Below, piece after piece: positions 8,260 to 14,465 of a stretch of DNA of 64,000 nt. The position numbers and the translations under genes are program-made. Below the pieces are notes generated by a model. It saw only the letters and a list, made by a program, of their open reading frames with translations. It had not been told where the DNA came from and did not search any database. The number at the start of each line of letters is the position of its first letter. Positions within the stretch are counted from its first letter, which is position 1. Source of the DNA: an uncultured Prevotellaceae bacterium (GTDB lineage: Bacteria > Bacteroidota > Bacteroidia > Bacteroidales > Bacteroidaceae). The DNA lies in the NCBI GenBank assembly GCA_946186505.1, contig CAMHNI010000006.1, positions 1 to 64,000 of the forward strand. Reading direction: 5' to 3'.

Positions 8260-9306
8260 ATGGACGATAAGAATACAATACGGATAACAATGTCGAGTCT
8301 CATCAATGATGTCAGAGACATTGTAGAGAACGGACTGAGAAAGGCATATCAAAATGTGAATGCCATAACTGTGTTCACTTATTGGCAAGTGGGGAAACGC
8401 ATCGTAGAAGAGGAACAGCGAGGAGAGAAAAGGGCGGAATATGGAGCGCAGATAATCAATATGCTTTCCGCAGATTTATGCAGGACTTATGCCAAAGGAT
8501 ATACGCCTCGTGACTTGCGAGCATATAGACAGTTCTATCTGTGTTTCAATGATTTAGAGATTTGGTACTCGCGAGTGCCAAATCTTACGTGGACTCACTT
8601 CCGCACATTACTCTCAGTGGCAAGTGACGATGCCAGATACTGGTACGTGAAGGAAGCATCACGAGAGATGTGGAGTGTTCGCACTTTGGCACGCAATGTT
8701 GGCTCACAGTATTATCATCGTCTGCTGCAATCACCTAAGAAAGAGGCTGTTATTGCTGAAATGCAAACATTGACAGCACCGCTACAGGAGGATGCAAGAG
8801 AATTTCTGAAAGACCCTGTAGTGGCAGAGTTCTTGCAACTTCCATCAAACAGTGACTACACGGAAAGCGACCTTGAAAGGTCTATCATTAAGCATCTCAG
8901 AGCGTTCTTGTTGGAATTGGGACGAGGCTTTGCCTTTATGTTTGAGCAATATCATATAAAAACAGATGCAGGCGATTTCTTTATCGATCTTGTCTTCTAT
9001 AATGTGGTGCTGAAATGTTATGTCTTGATAGACTTGAAGACACAGAAAGTGACGCATCAAGATGTAGGACAGATGGATATGTATGTACGGATGTTTGACG
9101 ATTTGAAACGCACAGAAGGTGACAACCCCACCATTGGGCTTCTACTTTGTTCTGAGACAAGTGAGGACATCGCCCGCTATTCTGTGCTTCACGACAGCAA
9201 ACAACTGTTTGCCTCAAAATATCTGACCTTTCTGCCTTCGCAAGAGGAACTGCAAAGGGAGATAGAAAAGCAAAAAGCTATTTTTGAACTGCAAAATAAG
9301 GAATGA
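8260..9306 (+). CDS. DUF1016 (YhcG-type) PD-(D/E)XK nuclease family protein
   Basis: The N-terminal DUF1016 domain covers about residues 1-170 (FTYWQVGKRIVEEEQ, YGAQIINMLSADL, GYTPRDLRAYRQFY). The C-terminal nuclease-like domain contains YHIKTDAGDFFIDLVFYN and VLIDLKTQKV, giving an Asp...Asp-x-Lys active site where relatives usually have Glu-x-Lys. It is probably a DNA-processing nuclease, and relatives accompany type I restriction systems. I prefer ATG 8260 because a weak -7 box (CAATTTTG, 8244-8251) lies just before it; ATG 8239 is also in frame. Its stop overlaps the next gene by 4 bases, so the two are co-translated. Confidence 0.85.
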   Translation: MDDKNTIRITMSSLINDVRDIVENGLRKAYQNVNAITVFTYWQVGKRIVEEEQRGEKRAEYGAQIINMLSADLCRTYAKGYTPRDLRAYRQFYLCFNDLEIWYSRVPNLTWTHFRTLLSVASDDARYWYVKEASREMWSVRTLARNVGSQYYHRLLQSPKKEAVIAEMQTLTAPLQEDAREFLKDPVVAEFLQLPSNSDYTESDLERSIIKHLRAFLLELGRGFAFMFEQYHIKTDAGDFFIDLVFYNVVLKCYVLIDLKTQKVTHQDVGQMDMYVRMFDDLKRTEGDNPTIGLLLCSETSEDIARYSVLHDSKQLFASKYLTFLPSQEELQREIEKQKAIFELQNKE

Positions 9307-9704
9307 CTGATATAAGACGTGTGCAGGATATGCTGCTTGAAAATGGCAACAAGGAGGCTGTTTTCGATGTGTCAAAGTTGACTGCATTTGAAGTGACCGT
9401 GCTTTCAACTGTGGATGGCACTCAAGATGGCACTCAAGGTGGCACTCAAGGTGATACTCAAAGTGATACCCAAAGTGATACCCAAGGTGATACTCAAGGT
9501 GATACTCAAGGTGATGCACTTGATATATGGATTGAAGAACAGATTAGGAGAAATCCTAAAATTACTACCGAAGAATTGGCAAGAATTAGTAAAAAAGGAC
9601 TTGCAACTATAAAACGCCATATTGCAAAACTCGCTCATATTAAGTATGTCGGCAGTGGTTATAGTGGTCACTGGGAAATTATTGAAGACGATGCAGAGAT
9701 GTAA
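9303..9704 (+). CDS. winged-helix protein with GDTQ repeats, C-terminal remnant of an AlbA-type ATP-binding protein
   Basis: 133 residues. The first 40 resemble the tail of the ATPase-like domain found in AlbA_2/Schlafen-type ATP-binding proteins (RRVQDMLLENGN...AVF). Next is an eight-unit tetrapeptide repeat (DGTQ/GDTQ, residues 38-69) encoded by a 12-bp tandem repeat. A winged-helix domain follows (ITTEELARISKKGLATIKRHI), ending GSGYSGHWEI. Full-length relatives run to several hundred residues, so the N-terminal catalytic part is missing. It begins with an ATGA overlap on the DUF1016 gene. It may act as a DNA-binding partner or be a relic that is still translated. Confidence 0.7.
   Translation: MTDIRRVQDMLLENGNKEAVFDVSKLTAFEVTVLSTVDGTQDGTQGGTQGDTQSDTQSDTQGDTQGDTQGDALDIWIEEQIRRNPKITTEELARISKKGLATIKRHIAKLAHIKYVGSGYSGHWEIIEDDAEM
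9414..9509 (+). repeat. 12-bp coding tandem repeat, 8 units
   Basis: Eight consecutive units of GRTGRYACYCAA (R purine, Y pyrimidine), all 12 bases, so gain or loss of a unit keeps the reading frame. A ninth partial unit follows. Confidence 0.9.
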
Positions 9705-9714
9705 TTGAGAGGCT

Positions 9715-10170
9715 ATGACGGTAGAGTATCTTGGCAATCAGGAGCTGTTGCAACTGAGGAAGACTGCATTCTTGGCATCGAGCACCATCTCTTCGGAAAC
9801 GGTGCTGCAAGTGTATGACTGGGCAACAGAGATGCGCAATCGAGGGGAGTGTGTGGTCAGCGGTTTCAGTAGCAAGTTGGAGCAAGACGTGCTTCATTTC
9901 CTATTGAAAGGCAGTCAGCCCATTATCATTGTGCTTGCACGAAAGATGTATAAGGTTATTCCTGACGAACTGAAAGAGCCGTTGGCTCAGAACCGTCTAT
10001 TGATAATCTCCGTTAGTACTGCCATCCGCCAGTCAAAGATGACTGCAATGACTAGGAACAGATATGTATGTGAAATGGCAGACAGGATTCTGTTCGTCGG
10101 AGTGACCGAACAGAGTAGTTTGTATCCCTATAAAAATGAATATCGCAATAAACTTGAAAAAAATGTATGA
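9715..10170 (+). CDS. stand-alone DprA-like Rossmann-fold protein
   Basis: 151 residues. The fold and motifs resemble the DprA/Smf DNA-processing core: FLASST, then GECVVSGFSSKLEQDVLHF (about residues 44-62, the SGF segment with a following helix), then IIIVLAR and a C-terminal RNRYVCEMADRILFVG. It is far shorter than DprA (about 370 residues) and lacks the flanking domains. Similar short proteins are common in Bacteroidota, often beside restriction genes. The role is unknown; DNA or nucleotide binding is a guess. It begins 10 bases after the winged-helix gene, so it is likely in the same transcript. Confidence 0.7.
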   Translation: MTVEYLGNQELLQLRKTAFLASSTISSETVLQVYDWATEMRNRGECVVSGFSSKLEQDVLHFLLKGSQPIIIVLARKMYKVIPDELKEPLAQNRLLIISVSTAIRQSKMTAMTRNRYVCEMADRILFVGVTEQSSLYPYKNEYRNKLEKNV

Positions 10171-10175
10171 CACCA

Positions 10176-10207
10176 TTTAGCAAGAAGGAATTTATTTTGT
10201 ATCTTTG
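10176..10207 (+). promoter_or_regulatory. promoter-like sequence with no gene after it
   Basis: TATCTTTG at 10200-10207, with TTTA at 10176 in place of a -33 TTTG. Downstream is the two-hairpin repeat (copy C) and no convincing gene, so it may drive a small RNA. Confidence 0.45.
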
Positions 10208-10220
10208 CACCCAAGATGAG

Positions 10221-10256
10221 CGTTCTTCGCAGAGGCGAAGCGACCATAGGTCGAGC
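10221..10256 (+). repeat. two-hairpin intergenic repeat, diverged copy C
   Basis: Same plan as 6619 and 8028. The first stem is CTTCGC/GCGAAG instead of CTTGG/CCAAG, so both sides changed together. The second is CGACC-ATA-GGTCG. GAGCG follows the second stem, as in copy A. Confidence 0.6.
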
Positions 10257-10658
10257 GCTTTGGCTTAGTGAGAAATGTGTAGGAATATGTAAGTCCTCTC
10301 GTTTCTAAAGTGTTACCAGTTTCTTTCTTATTCAAGGGTAACTCACTGATATTCAAATCGAAAATAGGAGTCCTGCTATTTGGAGACCGTTCTCATAGAT
10401 GTATAAAAGCCTTTCCTTTTTCACCACACAGATTTCTCTATCTTCAGAGAATCTATGAATTACATATTTCTTTCCTTCAATATAGTCATTCATATATGTT
10501 TTTTCTTTATATAACGAGATTTAATGCTTATATGTCGTTAACGCTCAGCTCACCTGACATCAAGTGGATATAGAAGGGGACTGTAATCATTAGACCGGAC
10601 CAGAAGGGACTAGTCTTTGATTTCTCAAATAATCAAAAGCAGTCCACTCTTTGATTAT
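10257..10658. other. gap without recognisable gene
   Basis: AT-rich, low-complexity sequence. A frame of 87 codons at 10310-10573 has no recognisable domain and odd composition, and I do not accept it as a gene. Near 10610-10645 there is CTTTGATT...AATCAAAAG, a weak stem that could end the minus-strand HTH transcript. Confidence 0.5.
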
Positions 10659-10780
10659 TCGGTAAATGATTAAATAACCATATAATTGTTATGCAATAGG
10701 TCGTAACTCAACAGCCAGTCCCATGGCTGCAGCTATGCGGTAGAGGGTCGAAACAGAAGGGGTGACAAGTCCTCGTTCCA
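10659..10780. repeat. right copy of the island-flanking direct repeat
   Basis: Partner of 2136-2254. Here the repeat is part of an intact HTH gene and its 3' flank, so this end probably keeps the original gene and the left end the duplicated scrap. Confidence 0.85.
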
Positions 10781-10982
10781 GACGTGACACATAGCCTTTA
10801 TTAGCGCCAATCCTTTCTGCTAACTCTTGTTGGGTAAGGCCTGCATTCTTGCGAGCATCCAAAAGTATTTGGGCATTGTACTCTTCCCAGGCTTTATCTT
10901 CAGCAGCTTTGCGGCTTACTGAACCCTTAGGGCCAAACTCCTTTTCAAGTTCAGCACTAACATCGTAAATCATTCGTCTCAT
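10689..10982 (-). CDS. HigA-like Xre-family HTH regulator
   Basis: 97 residues. The N-terminal half is a charged helical region (SAELEKEFGPKGSVSRKA) shared with HigA-type antitoxins. The C-terminal HTH reads LTQQELAERIGANKGYVSRL, followed by SVSTLYRIAAAMGLAVEL. No toxin gene lies upstream or downstream, so it may be an orphan antitoxin or a stand-alone regulator. I start at ATG 10982 because the -7 box at 10989-10996 overlaps the earlier ATG at 10991. This leaves a leader of only 6 bases. Its 3' end is the source of the direct repeat at 2136. Confidence 0.85.
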   Translation of the reverse strand: MRRMIYDVSAELEKEFGPKGSVSRKAAEDKAWEEYNAQILLDARKNAGLTQQELAERIGANKGYVSRLERGLVTPSVSTLYRIAAAMGLAVELRPIA

Positions 10983-10988
10983 CGGCTG

Positions 10989-10996
10989 CAAAATTA
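10989..10996 (-). promoter_or_regulatory. -7 box (TAATTTTG) of the HTH gene
   Basis: TAATTTTG on the minus strand, 6 bases before ATG 10982. It rules out the ATG at 10991 as a start. Confidence 0.6.
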
Positions 10997-11121
10997 CTAA
11001 AAGTTATACAACTATACAACTTTGGGGGCGTTTATTTTTGCTATCATAATCATTTTTAAATTAATCATCACATCCATAGGACTGAGAAAAGACGGATGTT
11101 CCTGTATTCAAACAACTATAG

Positions 11122-11179
11122 AAACCGTTCACCGCAGCAGTCAACTCATTGAGAGCATGACTGTTGCGGTGAACGGTTT
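11122..11179 (-). terminator. long hairpin terminator after the VapE gene
   Basis: 22-base arms (11122-11143 and 11158-11179) pair with a single G-T wobble around a 14-base loop. It lies 15 bases past the minus-strand VapE stop. The T tract is weak, so the stem itself may do most of the work. Confidence 0.75.
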
Positions 11180-11194
11180 TGGGGATGGGGCGGA

Positions 11195-12490
11195 CTACAG
11201 TGCGATGACGCTGTAGAGGTTGCCGGAGTGGCAGTGGTCCTTGGGGATGTGGAGGCGGCGGAGCATCGTGCCGAAGGCAGTCTCGGAGACGGTGCGGAGC
11301 AGGGAGGGACTGCGGCGCTGGAGCTGGGCCATCAGCTGCGAGGCTGAGAGCTGCAAGGGCTGCTCACCCTCCTCAGGGGCACGGAAGAAACGCTGGAAGA
11401 GCTCCTCCAACGGATTCGGACGGTAGTACTGCTCGTTCGTGCGCTGCATCTCCTGCTCCTCTTCCTTCGTGTAGTAGTAGCGCTCGCCCTGCTCCACCTC
11501 GCTGACCAGCTGGGCGTAGAGCTGGCGGTGGTCGATGCCCTCAACGTCGATCTGCCCGTCGGGTTCCAGGATAAGGAACCGGCGCGAGCCCGAGCGGTCG
11601 CTGAGCAGCTGTCGGCTGTTGCTCGTGCCGACGAACGAGGCGATGCGCGGCAGCTGGTTGAAGTTGGTCTTGTAAGCCTTGACAAACGAGGGGCGCAGCG
11701 TCTGCATCAGCGTCTTCAGGTCGGGCATCTTCTTCACCGGCAGTTTGTCGAACTCGTCGATGTTCACCAATGCGAACTCCACCAGCTTGCGCTCGGCATT
11801 GCTCTTTGAGGCGAGGTTGAAGTCGTCGGTATAGTACGACTCCAGCTCGTCGGGCAGCAGTTCGTGGAAGAATGTGCTCTTGTGCAGGCCCTGCTGCGGA
11901 CTGACAAGCAGCAGCATCACGGCATTGGCGTGACGGTCGTCGATGCCAAGCCACTGGGCAACGACGGCGCGCAGCCAGATGCGGAGCATGCGCTGGCAGT
12001 AGTCCGAGGAGTTGATGCGCGCCGCGAGGGGTCCGACGCGGTCCTCACCGTCCCACGTGCCGCGCACCGAGTCGAGCCACTCGGCCACGGGGTGGTAGTC
12101 GCGTGCCATCTCAGAGCGGATGCGCTGCTGGACGAGGCTCTTCAGACAGTAGACCTGCCCGTCGTCCTGCACACGGTTCATAATGGTGTTCATCTGTCGC
12201 TCGTCCACGGGCAGCCACTCTCCCGTCCCGTCGCCCCGTCGGCGGTACTCGTAGCTGTCGCGGATGACGTTGTGGCGGAACTCGAACTCCCGGCTGACGA
12301 AGTCGGCCATCTCGCGGATGGGACGAAGGAACCCCATCTTGCGCTGTTCGTAACGTGACTGCTCGCCGGCGTCCTTCGTCGTGGTGGCGAGGTCCAGATT
12401 CTGGTGAAGCAACTGGTTCTGTGCTTCGAGCTGCTGGATGAGTGTGTTACACTCCACCAGCTTCTTTGAAATGTTGAGTAAAGACATCAT
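11195..12490 (-). CDS. VapE-type P-loop ATPase
   Basis: 431 residues of the virulence-associated E family, found in phages, satellites and integrated elements. The first 50 residues are a coiled-coil-like start (NTLIQQLEAQNQLLHQNL). The central domain has HPVAEWLDSVRGTWDG, then a P-loop in the form SPQQGLHKSTF (about residues 212-222). It is followed by LVNIDEFDKL, which is the Walker B (about 254-263), and an arginine-rich stretch with GTSNSRQLLSDRSGSRRF. The role is probably replication or helicase-like. It faces an HU-like gene across a shared 320-base promoter region, and the pair looks like the remains of a mobile element. GC is higher than in the island to the left. Confidence 0.85.
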   Translation of the reverse strand: MMSLLNISKKLVECNTLIQQLEAQNQLLHQNLDLATTTKDAGEQSRYEQRKMGFLRPIREMADFVSREFEFRHNVIRDSYEYRRRGDGTGEWLPVDERQMNTIMNRVQDDGQVYCLKSLVQQRIRSEMARDYHPVAEWLDSVRGTWDGEDRVGPLAARINSSDYCQRMLRIWLRAVVAQWLGIDDRHANAVMLLLVSPQQGLHKSTFFHELLPDELESYYTDDFNLASKSNAERKLVEFALVNIDEFDKLPVKKMPDLKTLMQTLRPSFVKAYKTNFNQLPRIASFVGTSNSRQLLSDRSGSRRFLILEPDGQIDVEGIDHRQLYAQLVSEVEQGERYYYTKEEEQEMQRTNEQYYRPNPLEELFQRFFRAPEEGEQPLQLSASQLMAQLQRRSPSLLRTVSETAFGTMLRRLHIPKDHCHSGNLYSVIAL

Positions 12491-12523
12491 ACAATAAAGG
12501 TGTTTTTAATAGGTTTACGGCTG

Positions 12524-12531
12524 CAAAGTTA
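12524..12531 (-). promoter_or_regulatory. -7 box (TAACTTTG) of the VapE gene
   Basis: TAACTTTG on the minus strand, 33 bases before the VapE start. No clear -33 TTTG. Confidence 0.5.
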
Positions 12532-12774
12532 CAACGCAAGGAGGCTTTTTGTAAGCGTTTTACCCCTGAAAAACAGCACTTTAGGGCTATGTCGCAAGCG
12601 CGCCGCCCTACCGTTCTCACGCACCGCTTTTCCGGTCGCAAGGCGGCGGTTTCTGTTTTGCTGACCTTGGTCAGCAGCATTGCGGATGTAGGTCGGTGAT
12701 GTTGCTGACGAAGGTCAGCAAATGATGAAGCGTACTTTTGAGACAAAAAACTTGCGGGTTTCGACAAAAAAACG
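12532..12774. other. divergent promoter region between VapE and HU-like genes
   Basis: Part of a 321-base gene-free stretch. It contains GCTGACCTTGGTCAGC (12660-12675), a self-complementary GCTGACC..GGTCAGC box, and a related GCTGACGAAGGTCAGC copy at 12704-12719. The two dyads lie 44 bases apart and could be operators for a shared regulator. No gene is visible. Confidence 0.6.
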
Positions 12775-12782
12775 TACCTTTG
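12752..12782 (+). promoter_or_regulatory. promoter of the HU-like gene
   Basis: TTG at 12752-12754, 20 bases, then TACCTTTG at 12775-12782. It places the gene start at ATG 12812 rather than at upstream ATGs. Confidence 0.75.
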
Positions 12783-12811
12783 CAGCAACAAACCAAAAGC
12801 CATATAGAAAG

Positions 12812-13465
12812 ATGAAGAAAGGAAAGGCCATTCACTTCAGCGTTCACCCGACGCCAATGAAGCCAGGCGACACGCAGCAGACCTACCACGTGCGCCACTG
12901 CCAGGACTACGTGATGCACAGCCGCGAACTGCGTGAGCACATCAACAGCTACACCCTCATCTCGGAGGGCATGTTCGAGATGTTTCTCGACACCCTGAAA
13001 CGGGAGATTGCCGAACAGCTGCTGATGGGCCACGGCGTACACTTAGACGGCATCGGCCGGTTCTGCCTGCAGCTCGGTACCAAGAAAACGAAAGACGAAC
13101 AGGGGCGCTGGCGCACAAAGACCTACACCGCGCCCAGCCAGCTGACGGGCCACGAGGTGACAGTGGACGGCATCTCGTTCGTGCCCGACAAGGAGATGCT
13201 GAACCGCCTGCAGGACGGTGCGCCCCACTTCGTACGCGACAAGGGAGAATACGAACAGGAAGTGCCTCGCGGCGAACTGCTGAAGACGCTGGCCGACTAC
13301 TGCCAGCAGCACGGTTCGTTCACGCGCCGCGTCGTCCAGCACCTCTTCTGCCTGTCGCGCTACAAGGCCGACCAGCTGCTGACCGACCTCGTCAACGAGG
13401 AGTACCCCAAATACTACCGTCAGAAGGCCGGCACCACGTGGGTGTATCGCAAGACGGGTACATGA
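12812..13465 (+). CDS. HU-like DNA-binding protein
   Basis: 217 residues. The N-terminal part is the HU/IHF-related domain common in Bacteroidota (FSVHPTPMKPGDTQQTYHVR, then ISEGMFEMFLDTLKREIAEQL and GHGVHLDGIGRFCLQLGTK). The C-terminal 80 residues form a second helical module (RGELLKTLADYCQQHGSFTR...) that may be another DNA-binding unit. It is probably a DNA-bending or nucleoid protein of a mobile element. ATG 12812 is used because the promoter at 12775 lies downstream of earlier in-frame ATGs. It is divergent from the VapE gene. Confidence 0.8.
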   Translation: MKKGKAIHFSVHPTPMKPGDTQQTYHVRHCQDYVMHSRELREHINSYTLISEGMFEMFLDTLKREIAEQLLMGHGVHLDGIGRFCLQLGTKKTKDEQGRWRTKTYTAPSQLTGHEVTVDGISFVPDKEMLNRLQDGAPHFVRDKGEYEQEVPRGELLKTLADYCQQHGSFTRRVVQHLFCLSRYKADQLLTDLVNEEYPKYYRQKAGTTWVYRKTGT

Positions 13466-13478
13466 CGAAACGACGCTT

Positions 13479-13564
13479 CACCACAAACGGCTGGCGGTCA
13501 GTCGGTTTGTAGTGATGTGAAAACGTGATGACCACGCAAAGAAGGCTCAGCTCAGGCGTGGTCA
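13479..13564. terminator. two hairpins after the HU-like gene
   Basis: First stem 13479-13488/13505-13514 (9 of 10 paired), second 13529-13537/13556-13564 (TGACCACGC/GCGTGGTCA, perfect). Neither has a strong T tract, so terminator function is inferred from position between two plus-strand genes. Confidence 0.5.
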
Positions 13565-13594
13565 CGGTAATTCTGAAATAATCCCTCCCGAAAG

Positions 13595-13626
13595 TTTGCG
13601 GATTCAAAAAGAAATTCGTACCTTTG
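13595..13626 (+). promoter_or_regulatory. promoter of trmB
   Basis: TTTG at 13595-13598, 20 bases, TACCTTTG at 13619-13626: a textbook Bacteroidota promoter, 8 bases before the ATG at 13635. Confidence 0.85.
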
Positions 13627-13634
13627 CAGTCGTT

Positions 13635-14408
13635 ATGGGTAAAGGAAAATTAGCGAAGTTTGCGGATATGGAGACCTACGGGAACGTGTTCCAGTATCCG
13701 TTCTCGACCTACGAGGAGCATCCGTTCACGATGCAGGGCCGCTGGCGCAGCGACTACTTCGGCAACGACAACACGATAGTGCTGGAGCTGGGCTGCGGCA
13801 AGGGGGAGTATGCCGTTGAGCTGGCACGCAACTACCCGGAGAAGAACTTCATCGGCGTGGATATCAAGGGGGCCAGGATGTGGACTGGTGCCACACAAGC
13901 CTTGAACGAGGGACTGAGGAACGTGGCCTTCCTGCGCACGAACATTGAGATTATCGACCGCTTCTTCGCACCCGACGAGGTGCAGGAGATCTGGCTGACG
14001 TTCAGCGACCCGCAGATGAAAAACCCGAGGAAGCGGCTGACATCGACCTGGTTCATGGAACGCTACCGCCGGTTCCTGACGGACGGGGGCACCATCCATC
14101 TGAAGACAGACTCGAACTTCCTATTCACCTATACCACCTACATGGTGGAGAAGAATACACTGCCCCTTGATTTCCGCACGGAAGACCTGTACCACGACGA
14201 GCTGTCGGCACAGAATGTGGAGCCTGCCACCCTCGCCGTACAGACCTACTACGAACAGATGTGGATAGCCCGTGGGCTGAACATCCGCTACATGCGCTGG
14301 CACCTGCCCCACTCCACCCCGCTGGCCGAGCCTGACGTGGAAATAGAACTCGACGAGTACCGGTCATACCACAGAAACAAACGAAGTCCAAAGCGCACTT
14401 CGTGCTAA
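13635..14408 (+). CDS. trmB: tRNA (guanine-46-N7)-methyltransferase
   Basis: Transfers methyl from S-adenosylmethionine to N7 of G46 in tRNA. 257 residues. The SAM-binding motif is [15 protein letters not shown] (about residues 48-62), then [12 protein letters not shown], and the TrmB-specific [13 protein letters not shown] region with IHLKTDS. The start is ATG 13635, just after its promoter; an in-frame ATG at 13596 would overlap the -33 box. The last codons (KRTSC) fall inside a 20-bp sequence that is repeated exactly after the stop, so the C-terminus has probably been extended by a repeat. An LRR gene follows at 57 bases. Confidence 0.95.
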   Translation: MGKGKLAKFADMETYGNVFQYPFSTYEEHPFTMQGRWRSDYFGNDNTIVLELGCGKGEYAVELARNYPEKNFIGVDIKGARMWTGATQALNEGLRNVAFLRTNIEIIDRFFAPDEVQEIWLTFSDPQMKNPRKRLTSTWFMERYRRFLTDGGTIHLKTDSNFLFTYTTYMVEKNTLPLDFRTEDLYHDELSAQNVEPATLAVQTYYEQMWIARGLNIRYMRWHLPHSTPLAEPDVEIELDEYRSYHRNKRSPKRTSC

Positions 14409-14447
14409 ATAATAAATAATAAAGAATAAAGCGCACTTCGTGCTAAA
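14390..14447 (+). repeat. 20-bp direct repeat spanning the trmB stop
   Basis: Copies at 14390-14409 and 14428-14447 are identical and each contains GCAC-TTC-GTGC, a small stem. The trmB stop codon lies in the first copy. AT-rich AATAAA runs separate them. Confidence 0.85.
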
Positions 14448-14465
14448 GAATAAAAAATAAAGAAT

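Noticed and set aside
10310..10573. 87-codon frame
   Set aside because: Odd composition, no domain, no promoter placed for it, and the neighbourhood is gene-free. I treat it as chance.
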